From NCBI RefSeq assembly GCF_003568665.1, contig NZ_QXMH01000002.1, positions 930,001 through 994,000 of the forward strand: DNA of 64,000 nucleotides. Direction: 5' to 3'. The notes below the pieces were generated by a model. That model made no database searches. It was given only the letters and a program-made list of their open reading frames with translations, and had not been told where the DNA came from. Below, one piece after another: positions 19,099 to 28,378 of the stretch (its first letter is position 1; each line of letters starts with the position of its first letter). A program made the translations under genes and the position numbers. This stretch comes from Chitinophaga alhagiae (GTDB taxonomy: Bacteria; Bacteroidota; Bacteroidia; Chitinophagales; Chitinophagaceae).

Positions 19099-21015
19099 AT
19101 GCATAGAATCAACATAACCGGTATTTTCCTGCTGATGCTGTTCCTGGGGAGCCATACCGTCAGTGCACAAAACAAAAGGCCCAATATACTATGGCTGGTC
19201 ATTGAAGACACTTCCCCGCAGTTTATTGGCTGCTACGGGAACAGCCAGGCTAAAACGCCTAACATTGACGCCCTGGCCAAACAGGGCATCCGGTTCAGCA
19301 ACGCGTTCTCTACCGGAACGGTCTGCTCTCCCAGCCGCTCCGCCATTATAACCGGCGTGAGAACGTACGAGCTGGGCACCGGCAATCACCGCAGCAATTA
19401 TCCGTTGCCTGATTTCATCAAAGGCTTCCCTTATTACCTGCGGCAGGCGGGGTATTACACCAGCAACAATAAAAAAACGGATTACAATACGTCTTCCGCC
19501 GGCAGAATTACTCGTGAGGCCTGGCATGAAAGCTCCGGCAAGGCCGGATGGTGGAACAGAGAGCCGGGCCAGCCCTTCTTTGCGGTGTTCAATTTTGAAG
19601 ATTCCCACCAGTCGCGCACCATGACCAACCCTTACTACCTGTACCAAAAACAGGTGCTGGAACTTTTGCCGGAAGAAAAACAGGTAGCCGCCAAAGACAT
19701 TGCCGTACCGCCTTTCTTCAGGGATTCGGATTCCATGCGCAAACAGCTGGCCAGGATCTACAATGGCATTGGCCTGGCAGATCACCGCATCGGCAAGGTG
19801 CTGGACAGCCTGCGGAAAGATCACCTGCTGGACAGCACCATCATCTTTTTTTACGCAGACCATGGAGAAGGCATGCCCCGCGCCAAAACCAACGGCATAG
19901 ACCTGGGGCACCGGGTACCGTTCATTGTCTGGTTCCCGGAAATGTACAAACACCTGTCTCCCTGGGGCACAGGCGGTACCGTAAGCGCAGACCTGGTATG
20001 CTTTGCGGACCTGGCGCCCACGCTGCTGCAGCTGGCCGGCGCCACCATTCCCGGTTATATGAAGGGAAGAGTGCTGCTGAGCAAAAACGCCACCCCGGCG
20101 CCAGGCAGCATGTTGCTTTCCAGTGACGGCTCCGAAGGCGTATCCGAGCTGTGCCGTACCGTTACCAACGGCCGTTACTCCTACACCCGGGTATTCATGC
20201 CTTTTATGCCCGAGCTTTTTTACAAGAAGTATTTCGATTATAGTGACATTATGCAGCTCATGCGCGCAGACCTGAAGAATAACCTGCTGGGAAAAGAACA
20301 GAAAGCGCCGTTTGAAGAACGCAGCCCGGAATATCTCTTTGACATCAGCAAAGACCCCTGGCAAATGCATAACCTGGCAGAAGACCCGGCATTCCGGGAA
20401 GTGGTGGCGCAGATGCGCGCGGAAATGAACGCGGGCATTCTGCGGGACAAAGATGTATTGTTCCTGCCGGAATACGAGCTGGCGCGCATCTCTGAAAAAA
20501 GCACCCCCTACGTATTCAGAGAAGACAGTACCCGCTACCCCGTACGCCAGGTGCTGGACGCAGCCTCTCTCTCCGGTTTGCGCAGCCCGGACGCATTGAA
20601 ACGGCAGGTTGCGCTTCTGGGCTCGCCGCAGCCGTACGTGCGCTATTGGGCCGCCCTGGGGCTCAAAAGCCAGGGCGCGGCCGTAAAGGCATACGCCCGC
20701 CAATTGAAGGCCGCCCTGAAAGACAACTATCCGCCCGCGCGGGTAGTGCTGGCGTCTGTATGTTACGATCTCCTGAAAGACGGTGAGGCCGAAGCTATCC
20801 TCAACCGCGCCATAGGGGATGATAACATGCACCTGTCAAGGCTGGCCATCCAGATGGCACAGTACCAGCAGCACCGCAACGCGTTTGTGCCCGCGGTTAC
20901 CAGGGTGATAACGGAAGTGGAGCAGAAGAAGAGGAAACCCGGCGCCAGGGAGGCGGCAGAGATGTTCCTCTACAGTGTAAAGGGCGCACCCCTGCATTAC
21001 AATGCTTTCTGGTAA
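19099..21015 (+). CDS. Sulfatase (heparan N-sulfatase-like) with C-terminal HEAT-like region
   Basis: A 638-residue exported sulfatase (signal peptide to about residue 24, VSAQNK). The family S1 core is clear: PNILWLVIEDTSP with metal-binding acids, the formylglycine motif CSPSRS with Cys76 to be oxidised, GTGNHRS, and the second metal site FFYADHGEG. The EDTSPQFIGCYGN and GTGNHR segments resemble SGSH-type enzymes. The last 140 residues (YVRYWAALGLKSQG, ARVVLASVCYDLLKDGEAEAI) look like HEAT/ARM repeats. The enzyme should remove sulfate from a glycan in the periplasm or at the surface. It needs a formylglycine-generating or radical-SAM maturase, and none is encoded in the window. It lies between susD and the T9SS esterase, all on the same strand. 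Confidence 0.9.
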   Translation: MHRINITGIFLLMLFLGSHTVSAQNKRPNILWLVIEDTSPQFIGCYGNSQAKTPNIDALAKQGIRFSNAFSTGTVCSPSRSAIITGVRTYELGTGNHRSNYPLPDFIKGFPYYLRQAGYYTSNNKKTDYNTSSAGRITREAWHESSGKAGWWNREPGQPFFAVFNFEDSHQSRTMTNPYYLYQKQVLELLPEEKQVAAKDIAVPPFFRDSDSMRKQLARIYNGIGLADHRIGKVLDSLRKDHLLDSTIIFFYADHGEGMPRAKTNGIDLGHRVPFIVWFPEMYKHLSPWGTGGTVSADLVCFADLAPTLLQLAGATIPGYMKGRVLLSKNATPAPGSMLLSSDGSEGVSELCRTVTNGRYSYTRVFMPFMPELFYKKYFDYSDIMQLMRADLKNNLLGKEQKAPFEERSPEYLFDISKDPWQMHNLAEDPAFREVVAQMRAEMNAGILRDKDVLFLPEYELARISEKSTPYVFREDSTRYPVRQVLDAASLSGLRSPDALKRQVALLGSPQPYVRYWAALGLKSQGAAVKAYARQLKAALKDNYPPARVVLASVCYDLLKDGEAEAILNRAIGDDNMHLSRLAIQMAQYQQHRNAFVPAVTRVITEVEQKKRKPGAREAAEMFLYSVKGAPLHYNAFW

Positions 21016-21057
21016 AGATCATCCTGATTCCATATCACATAAATACCATCCACTACC

Positions 21058-24000
21058 ATGAAAAAACTCTACTTGATGTTAGCTGCCTGGGTAAGCGGAA
21101 CACTGGCTTACGGGCAATCATTTAAAGAAACCATCGGCAACGTGGCCGTTACGCCCACCGCTATTGCCACGCATGCCGCGGCCAATGGCTTTGCCAACAA
21201 CTGGCTGTCTTTTTCAGGTACGGCAGACCTCCGGCAAACCAACGTTTCTTCCGGCTATGCGCAGGCATCCGGCCAGGGCAACGTATATCTATCCAAGCTG
21301 TCTGTGAACTTCACTATCGGGAATATCAATACCACCGCTATTGCCATGCCCGCGCTGGCATTTGGCATGCGGAAAGCGGGAGATGCGGACAATGGCGCAG
21401 AAGTGATAGTGGAATATTCCGTTAACGGCGGCAGCAGCTGGACGGCGCTATCCCTGCCGCCGCTCCCCACCGGCGCCGCTACCGCGGGCTGGCATTACAG
21501 GGTGGCGGGCGGTTTGCCGCAAGCGTCCGCGCTGATGCTTCGTTTCAGGAAAAATGCGTCAGACAATTTCTATTTCCTGGACGACTTTTCGGTGAATAAC
21601 AAAACGGCCCTGATGAACAACGTAGCCTATCAGACCTATACCTATAAAACCGTTGATACCACTACGCTGCAGCTGGACGTGTTCCTGCCGCCGGAGCGCG
21701 TCAGCATAGACAGCCTGGCGCCCGCCATGGTGCTGTTTCACGGCGGCAGCTGGCAGGGCGGCTACAAGGAGATGCTGCATGAGCAATGCCAGTATTTTGC
21801 CAAGCGGGGCATGGTGACCGTTACCGCCAATTACCGCTTCAGGAACAGCAGCGGCACCGGCATGGAAACTACCGAAGAGATCTGCATCCGCGATGCCAAG
21901 AGCGCCGTGAGATGGGTGAAACAGCAGGCGGCCGTGCTGGGCATTGACACCGCCAGGATCGTGCTGGCCGGCGGCTCCGCAGGCGGGCACCTTGCCACCA
22001 TGACATCCGTTAACCAGCAGGACAATAACGACTCAACAGATAATTTGTCTATTTCCACCCGCGCCAAAGCCCTGGTGCTGTTCAATCCCGCTTACCGGCA
22101 TTTTACAGCGCCCAAATTATTGCCGTATAACTATATTCATAACGAGGGAACACCTGCCATATTTCTATATGGCGGTTTAGATAACTGGAAGCCCGCCGGT
22201 GACATGCTGTACAAGGCTTTCAATTTCCACGGGGCAGATGCGGAAATGTGGGTGGCAGACGGCGCGGGCCATGGCTTCTTTAACAGCGCGTACTGGCGGT
22301 TGCCCTGCAACCTGCTGGCAGATAACTTCCTGACCGGCCTGGGCCTGCTGGATAACGAAGGGTACAGCTTTCCCCTTCCTGTAGACGATACCCTGCACCT
22401 GCAAGCGCCTTACACCTTCCAGCCCGCACCTTTCCGTGAAACGTTCGGGCAGGCTGCAACCGCCGTTACCAACATGATGCAGCACCAGGTGAGCCAGGAG
22501 TATGATAACGACGGGCTTTATTTCTCCGGTGTTGCAGACATCAGGACCACGCTCACCTCTTCCGGGTACGGCAACGCCTCCGGCGGCGCCAACGTGTTCC
22601 TGTCAAGGCCTGATGCCAGTTTGCGGATAAGCGGCATCAACACGTCTGCCCTTACAGCCCCCGTACTGGCCTTTGGCATCTATAAAGGAGAAGACAGCAA
22701 TACAGGCGCGGCCCTTGCCATAGAATACACTATAGACGATACAACCTGGGTGCCGCTCTCCATGCAGCCGCTGCCTGATGCGGCGGGCAGCGTTGGCTGG
22801 TACTACCGTGCGGTAACGGGGCTGCCCGCAGCGCCCCAATTGAGCATCCGTTTCAGGAACAGCGCCAGCGCGCACTACTTCTTCCTGGACGATGTTACGG
22901 TCGAAGACAGCGCCGCCCTTGCCCCGCTCGCTATCCGTGGTGTGAAATGGCGGCAGGCCGGGGATGAGGAGTTTTTGCAAACTACCGTTAACTGGTGGCT
23001 GGCAAAACCGGCCGGCTCCACCAAGCCGGGCGTATTGGCCGCCCTGGCCACCAAAGCGAACGCGGTAGTGCTGCGGGTTGACCGGGCAGACCGTTTCAAG
23101 CCGGATACGGCCGTGAATTTCAACAAGGCGATGGACGAAATTGTGGACGCCATCGTAAAAGCAAAGAACAACAATGTGCCGCTGGACATATACCTGTGGG
23201 GAAGAATATGGCTGGAGCGGGATGGCGCGCCCAATTTTGGCACGGCAGACGCCAGCGCGGCGGCGGTACGGGACTGGTTTACGCCCGTGCTGAACAAAGC
23301 CCTGGCCGCCGGCGTGCTGGACAGGATCAAGGGCATAGCCCTGATAGAGACCAATTGTGACAGAACGCAGGACGTGAAAGACTACGCGCTGCGCATTGCA
23401 GACAAGTTCAACGGCGTTACCGCCTGGAAGGACGCGGCCGGCCGGCCTTTCTTCCATACCCGTACCCTGATGGTGCCCGGCGCGGCTTTCGGCATGGACT
23501 TCCGTAACGTTGGCAATGGCGGCGGCGCTTTTTTTGACAGCATCAGCACCAAATGCCGCAACTTCTCCTTCATCTACAAACTGATGCAGGGTACCCACGA
23601 AACAGTTACCGGGCCTGAGTATGACAGCGTACTGGTGAATGGTACCTACCGGTCATGGGTAAACGACATGGAAAAGAACGATGCATCTTTTTCCGTAACA
23701 GACCGGAAGGCCTACCTGAACTATTTCGGGCTCAGCGAGCTGACGGCGTATGTGAACACCTATAAGGACACGCATCCAACAGCCGCCAACATCGTTTTTT
23801 GGGGAGACAAGTGGGACGGTATCAGCCAGACGCAGCCCATGACCAGGCAGGCATTGCACAGCCTGCTGGTGCGGAACGGGGGAGAAGAGCCCGTGGCCAC
23901 CAATACCAGCTACTTTTTCACGCTGGCGGCCAATCACACGTCCAACACATCCGCCGCAAAATTCTACCTCCTGGATACCACGCTGGCGCCTAACCAGGTA

Positions 24001-24864
24001 CCCGGCTGGACGGGTATATCCGCCTCCGCGGAATGGGACAGCTGGCCGCTGGCCAACCGGGGCGCCATGCCGTTTGCGGAAACCGGCGGTACCGTGCCCG
24101 GCAGCCTCTCCGCCACGCAAACCAACGGGCGGTTTGACAGCAAAGCCCTGCTGCTGAACTTCGGCGGCACGGCAGACCTCAGGAATACCACGCCCTCCAC
24201 GGGGTACCCGCTGGCCTCCGGGGGCAATGCCTTTTACTTTAAAAAACCGGGCGCCTACCTGCAGATCAACGAATTGAACACGGCGCTGCTCCCCCAGGCC
24301 AGCGTTGCTTTCGGGATATACAAAGATGACACTACCGCCACCGGCAGTGACCTGACGGTGGAATATTCCACAGACGGTAACAACTGGTCAGCGGCGTCAT
24401 TCAGCCCGCTTCCCGCAGGCGGGGGAACAGCAGGATGGTACTACCGCGTGGCGGATGGCCTGCCGCTTGTTACGGCGCTGCATCTGCGGTTCGTGAAAGA
24501 CAGTTCCGACAACTTTTACCTGGTAGATGATATCCTGATACATGATACGGACTCGGTCAGCGAAGGGTCGTTAATGGCGCCCGGCATGCTCAGCGCAATA
24601 AAACAGCCCGGCCAGGCGCGTGCCGCCGGTGTAACGCTGTACCCCAATCCGGTACATGACGAGCTGTATGTGACTTACCCGTTAACCGATGCAGAAACAA
24701 TATTGACCGTAGGCGGTATGGACGGCAAGCTCCATTACCGCAACAAACTGCTGCCCAACAGTACAACGTGCAAGGTATCCCTGGCAGGGCTGCCGCCTGG
24801 CGTATACTGGCTGTCTATCCAGGGAAAAGGGGCGCCGGTAGTGCGCAAGATCGTGAAATACTGA
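21058..24864 (+). CDS. T9SS-exported multidomain protein: esterase, unassigned central domain, three beta-rich repeats
   Basis: A 1268-residue secreted protein. Signal peptide 1-19 (ending AYGQS). Module A occurs three times: about 22-181, 459-617 and 1006-1163, each with LxFSG.AD.R, SSGY..ASG, a G.GWYYR-like turn (AGWHYRVAGGLP, VGWYYRAVTGLP, AGWYYRVADGLP) and a closing FYFLDD. Between copies 1 and 2 is an alpha/beta hydrolase (about 195-450) with FHGGSWQGG, nucleophile elbow GGSAGGH (Ser307) and acid/His region ending GAGHGFFN; it looks like a feruloyl- or acetyl-esterase. Between copies 2 and 3 is a region of about 385 residues (618-1000) that I cannot place; its alternation of strands (DIYLWGRIWLERDG, IKGIALIETNCD, NIVFWGDKWDG) suggests a TIM barrel. 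The C-terminus (about 1185-1268, LYPNPVHDELYV, PPGVYWLSIQ, RKIVKY) is a type A T9SS sorting domain. Confidence 0.88.
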   Translation: MKKLYLMLAAWVSGTLAYGQSFKETIGNVAVTPTAIATHAAANGFANNWLSFSGTADLRQTNVSSGYAQASGQGNVYLSKLSVNFTIGNINTTAIAMPALAFGMRKAGDADNGAEVIVEYSVNGGSSWTALSLPPLPTGAATAGWHYRVAGGLPQASALMLRFRKNASDNFYFLDDFSVNNKTALMNNVAYQTYTYKTVDTTTLQLDVFLPPERVSIDSLAPAMVLFHGGSWQGGYKEMLHEQCQYFAKRGMVTVTANYRFRNSSGTGMETTEEICIRDAKSAVRWVKQQAAVLGIDTARIVLAGGSAGGHLATMTSVNQQDNNDSTDNLSISTRAKALVLFNPAYRHFTAPKLLPYNYIHNEGTPAIFLYGGLDNWKPAGDMLYKAFNFHGADAEMWVADGAGHGFFNSAYWRLPCNLLADNFLTGLGLLDNEGYSFPLPVDDTLHLQAPYTFQPAPFRETFGQAATAVTNMMQHQVSQEYDNDGLYFSGVADIRTTLTSSGYGNASGGANVFLSRPDASLRISGINTSALTAPVLAFGIYKGEDSNTGAALAIEYTIDDTTWVPLSMQPLPDAAGSVGWYYRAVTGLPAAPQLSIRFRNSASAHYFFLDDVTVEDSAALAPLAIRGVKWRQAGDEEFLQTTVNWWLAKPAGSTKPGVLAALATKANAVVLRVDRADRFKPDTAVNFNKAMDEIVDAIVKAKNNNVPLDIYLWGRIWLERDGAPNFGTADASAAAVRDWFTPVLNKALAAGVLDRIKGIALIETNCDRTQDVKDYALRIADKFNGVTAWKDAAGRPFFHTRTLMVPGAAFGMDFRNVGNGGGAFFDSISTKCRNFSFIYKLMQGTHETVTGPEYDSVLVNGTYRSWVNDMEKNDASFSVTDRKAYLNYFGLSELTAYVNTYKDTHPTAANIVFWGDKWDGISQTQPMTRQALHSLLVRNGGEEPVATNTSYFFTLAANHTSNTSAAKFYLLDTTLAPNQVPGWTGISASAEWDSWPLANRGAMPFAETGGTVPGSLSATQTNGRFDSKALLLNFGGTADLRNTTPSTGYPLASGGNAFYFKKPGAYLQINELNTALLPQASVAFGIYKDDTTATGSDLTVEYSTDGNNWSAASFSPLPAGGGTAGWYYRVADGLPLVTALHLRFVKDSSDNFYLVDDILIHDTDSVSEGSLMAPGMLSAIKQPGQARAAGVTLYPNPVHDELYVTYPLTDAETILTVGGMDGKLHYRNKLLPNSTTCKVSLAGLPPGVYWLSIQGKGAPVVRKIVKY

Positions 24865-24870
24865 CAGGCC

Positions 24871-24912
24871 CCTGGGGATGAGATATGGCCGGGCTTGAAT
24901 CTCATCCCCAGG
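24871..24912 (+). terminator. Strong hairpin at the end of the glycan operon
   Basis: CCTGGGGATGAGAT (24871-24884) and ATCTCATCCCCAGG (24899-24912) are exact reverse complements, giving a 14-bp stem and 14-base loop starting 6 bases after the stop of the multidomain protein. The U tract is poor, so termination may be partial. Confidence 0.65.
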
Positions 24913-24943
24913 ATGCTTATCTTGACGGTAATTATCAAAAGAG

Positions 24944-25753
24944 ATGAACAACATCCCGATCAAATCTAAAATTACCGGGGATAGCCTGTTTAAGATCAGC
25001 ATGATGAAAACGGTGATCAAGCCAACAAGGCCCCATCGCCATGCGGATTACCATGAATTTATTTTCCTGGATGAGGGCTCGGGGTTTCATGATATAGGCG
25101 ATATGAGCTTTGAGGTGACGCCGCCCGTGTTTTTCTACATAAAGCCGGGGCAAACGCATTGCTGGAACTTTTCAGCACTGCCCAAAGGGTACGTGCTGCT
25201 GTTCCGGGAAGACCTGCTGCTGAAAGAAGATATAGATACCTTATTTGACCTGCCAGCCCATATTCACCTGGGAGAGCAGCCCCGGCTGTTCCGCCTGTTG
25301 TCAGACCTGCGGGAAGAGTATGAGGCCGCCGGGCAGGGCCGTGCGGTGTACAGCGCCTATCTTCATCTATTGATGGCAAAGATCAAAGTGCTCTCCGGAA
25401 CAAAAAACAATGTGCAGACGTTCTCGGACGGGCTTTTCCAGCAATACAAACGGCTGGTGAACGATCATTTCCTGGACAGCAGGCAATTGAATTTCTATGT
25501 CAGCAAGCTGAATACCACCACGGGCACATTAAACGATATCTGTAAAAGATCGTCCGGTAAAACGGCCTCTGCCGTTGTGAACGAACGCGTTTTGCTGGAG
25601 GCCAAAATGTTGCTGTCCGCTACGGTCAGGCCGGTCAAAGAAATTGCGGCCGTGCTCAGGTTTTCCGATGCGCCGCACTTCGTCAAGTTTTTCAGGACGT
25701 ACACTAACCTGACCCCCGGCAAATACCGGGAACTGGCGCTTTCAAAAAAATAA
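24944..25753 (+). CDS. AraC-family transcriptional regulator with cupin sensor domain
   Basis: A 269-residue regulator. The N-terminal cupin (RPHRHADYHEFIFLDEGSG, FFYIKPGQTHCWNF) would bind a small effector such as a sugar. The C-terminal 100 residues hold the two helix-turn-helix motifs (LNDICKRSSGKTASAVVNERVLLEAKMLL; PVKEIAAVLRFSDAPHFVKFFRTYTNLTPGKYR). It starts 79 bases after the T9SS protein, beyond a hairpin, and precedes the TonB receptor by about 80 bases. It probably controls the adjoining receptor/esterase cluster, independently of the upstream sigma/FecR pair. Confidence 0.92.
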   Translation: MNNIPIKSKITGDSLFKISMMKTVIKPTRPHRHADYHEFIFLDEGSGFHDIGDMSFEVTPPVFFYIKPGQTHCWNFSALPKGYVLLFREDLLLKEDIDTLFDLPAHIHLGEQPRLFRLLSDLREEYEAAGQGRAVYSAYLHLLMAKIKVLSGTKNNVQTFSDGLFQQYKRLVNDHFLDSRQLNFYVSKLNTTTGTLNDICKRSSGKTASAVVNERVLLEAKMLLSATVRPVKEIAAVLRFSDAPHFVKFFRTYTNLTPGKYRELALSKK

Positions 25754-25803
25754 TTGTACAACAATTGCCATGAATGTTACAACCGCGGCTTGCGGCAGGG
25801 GAG

Positions 25804-25811
25804 TATATTTG
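25804..25811 (+). promoter_or_regulatory. -7 element (TATATTTG) of the TonB receptor promoter
   Basis: TATATTTG matches TAnnTTTG exactly and lies 21 bases before the receptor start codon. No clear TTG lies at the expected -33 position, which would suit a promoter that needs an activator such as the neighbouring AraC protein. Confidence 0.45.
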
Positions 25812-25832
25812 CGATGATTTTTTGATTGACCG

Positions 25833-28298
25833 ATGAACATCAGACCGCTTATCCTTTCCGTTTTCCTGTGCGCTGCACAGGCAGCCCTTGGGCAAAAAGC
25901 CGCTGTTACAGGCACTATCATAGATGAAAAAGACGGCCTGCCGCTGGAATATGCCAGCGTTGCCGCCTTCAGGGCCGGAGATTCTTCTCTGGTGACCGGC
26001 GCGGTAACCAACGCAAAGGGCGGTTTTGTGCTGGAAAAACTGAAACACGGCAACTACTATCTGCGGGTTTTGTTTATGGGGTACGGAACGAGGTACGTGA
26101 GTAACATAACCCTGGCGGAGGGGCAGACGGCCAGCCTGGGCAAGATCGCTCTCAGCCGGGGAAGCGCCCTGCTGAACGAGGTGAACGTTACCGGCCGGGC
26201 GGCAGATGTTGCGAACAGGATCGATAAACAGTCTTTCCGCGCCGGGCAGTTTGAATCGGCAAAAGGAGGGAACGCCATTGACGTGCTGAAGAACCTGCCC
26301 TCCGTATCGGTGAATGGTGAAGGCAGTATCAGCGTGCGCGGTTCTACAGGCTTCCTGGTATTGGTTAACGGGAAACCGGTGATCACAGACGCGCAGACCG
26401 TGTTGAGCCAACTGCCCGCAAACGCCATTGAGAACATTGAACTGATCACTTCACCTTCTGCAAAATATGACCCTGACGGCAAGGGCGGTATCATCAATAT
26501 CATCACCAAAAAAGGCGCCACAGACGGGTTCAGCATTGCAGCAAATGTAATGGGGGGATTGCCGAGTACCACAGACCATGGCAACAAGGAAAAACCGAAA
26601 CGTTTTGGCGGCGACCTGACCATCAACTTTAAAAAGAACAAATGGGACGTTTCCGTTGGCGGCAACTATACCAGAAATGACAATGCCGGCTACCGCGAAG
26701 GGGATGTCTACACCAAAAACTTCGATACAGGTATCATGACCCGCTTCCCCTCCAATGGCGAGAGAAGTTTTGATAAATACAATTATGCCAGCCGTGCGTC
26801 CGCTACCTTTGCGCCGGATACGAACAATACGGTTTCCGCAGGCTTTTTCATTGGTAAAAGGTACCAGGCCAGGCTGGCAGACATACTCTACAACAATACG
26901 GCCTCCAACCTTACTACCGGGGAGCTGATCAGAAGCACCACTTATTTCAATTCCAACCTGCAAACCAAACAGGGGAGTTTTTACCTCGGCAACGTGGATT
27001 ATACCCACCGGTTCCGGAACAGATCGGCCCTTACCGCTTCCGCGCTGTTTGAAAGCGCCCGGCTGTTTGGCAATACCAGCAACAAGAACGTGGGCTACCC
27101 GGAAACTGCGCACGTGTTGCAGGAAGTATTCAATCCATACGAAAACCCTATTGACGGGTACCGGCTCAAGCTGGACTATGTGATCAACATCGGGAAGGGG
27201 AAGCTGGAGAGCGGCTACCAGTTCAGGCATGATACGCAGAACGGCAAGTTCGATTACTTTGTAACGCCCGCCACCTCTCAGCCGGATGCAGACCGGTTCC
27301 GGGGATCTGCCAGCACCAGGAACCAGGTCAACGCTGTTTACACCCAGTATGCAGGCAACTGGCAAAAGCTGGAATACATAGCCGGTTTGCGGTACGAATA
27401 TGCTGCCAGAACAGTAAAACTGTCTTACGACCCGGCGCCCCACGAGCTTGATCTCTCCAATTTATTCCCGTCTGCCAACCTGCTGTACAACATCGGCAAC
27501 GGGTGGAAAGCAAAGGCAGGGTACAGCAAAAGGATACAGCGCACCAATAATTTCGAGCTGAACCCGATACCCGAACGGGAGCATTCCGAAACGCTGGAGC
27601 AGGGAGACCCTGACCTGCTGCCTTCTTTCATAGACCTGGCGGAACTGGGGGCCATCCACAATTTCAATAAAGGGTCGTTCTTTGCCACCTTGTATTACCA
27701 GCACGTTAAAAATCCCATACAGCGGGTCAACAGCGTGTATGCAGATACCATTTTAAACCGTGTGTTCACCAACGCGGAAGCGGCGCGTACATTTGGCCTG
27801 GAGGCGGGGACCAACCTGCAGCCAACGGCGTGGTGGGACCTGTACCTCGGGGGCAATCTTTACAACTACAAGATCAAAGGCAACCTGAACATCCTGGGCG
27901 TCAATTCAACGGTCAATAACAACGCCTGGGTATATTCCATCAATGCCAATACCAGCTTCAAACTGGGGGCAACATGGAACCTGCAGGTGAATGTCAACTA
28001 CCTTTCCGCCAGGCCTACCGCCCAGGGAGAAGATTCCCGCTTCCTGGTGCCCAATACTTCCCTGAAAAAAACGTTCATGAACGGGCTGCTTTCAGCCACC
28101 CTCCAATGGCAGAACATGGACCTTGGCATGCGGCAAACGCAACGCCAGCGCATCACCACCAGCGGCCGTGATTTTTATACCACCACCAACTACATCTACG
28201 AAACAGACGTGTTCCTGATCAACCTGGGCTTTAACCTGAACAAACTGAGCGGGAGGTCCAAATTGCCCAACAGTGAATTTGGGGATAAGGAATTCTAA
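25833..28298 (+). CDS. TonB-dependent receptor-like outer-membrane beta-barrel protein
   Basis: An 821-residue outer-membrane protein: signal peptide (to about ALGQK), carboxypeptidase-regulatory-like domain (about 23-110, VTGTIIDEKDGLPLEYASVAAF), a TonB plug (AIDVLKNLPSVSVNGEGSISVRG, GKPVITD, IELITSPSAKYDPDGKGGIINI) and a C-terminal barrel of the OMP_b-brl_3 type found in Bacteroidota. Unlike SusC it has no STN domain and no SusD follows. The substrate is unknown; the context of esterases and a beta-helix protein suggests a carbohydrate or an ester-linked compound. Confidence 0.9.
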   Translation: MNIRPLILSVFLCAAQAALGQKAAVTGTIIDEKDGLPLEYASVAAFRAGDSSLVTGAVTNAKGGFVLEKLKHGNYYLRVLFMGYGTRYVSNITLAEGQTASLGKIALSRGSALLNEVNVTGRAADVANRIDKQSFRAGQFESAKGGNAIDVLKNLPSVSVNGEGSISVRGSTGFLVLVNGKPVITDAQTVLSQLPANAIENIELITSPSAKYDPDGKGGIINIITKKGATDGFSIAANVMGGLPSTTDHGNKEKPKRFGGDLTINFKKNKWDVSVGGNYTRNDNAGYREGDVYTKNFDTGIMTRFPSNGERSFDKYNYASRASATFAPDTNNTVSAGFFIGKRYQARLADILYNNTASNLTTGELIRSTTYFNSNLQTKQGSFYLGNVDYTHRFRNRSALTASALFESARLFGNTSNKNVGYPETAHVLQEVFNPYENPIDGYRLKLDYVINIGKGKLESGYQFRHDTQNGKFDYFVTPATSQPDADRFRGSASTRNQVNAVYTQYAGNWQKLEYIAGLRYEYAARTVKLSYDPAPHELDLSNLFPSANLLYNIGNGWKAKAGYSKRIQRTNNFELNPIPEREHSETLEQGDPDLLPSFIDLAELGAIHNFNKGSFFATLYYQHVKNPIQRVNSVYADTILNRVFTNAEAARTFGLEAGTNLQPTAWWDLYLGGNLYNYKIKGNLNILGVNSTVNNNAWVYSINANTSFKLGATWNLQVNVNYLSARPTAQGEDSRFLVPNTSLKKTFMNGLLSATLQWQNMDLGMRQTQRQRITTSGRDFYTTTNYIYETDVFLINLGFNLNKLSGRSKLPNSEFGDKEF

Positions 28299-28378
28299 GG
28301 GAAGCAATTCCCGGTAACGTACACGGAAAATCAGAAAAAGATAATTATCTTGGCCCATATCAACCTAAAATCCACACT

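Noticed and set aside
19189..20832. 547-codon frame antisense to the sulfatase
   Set aside because: Shadow of the sulfatase coding bias; no recognisable domain or start context.
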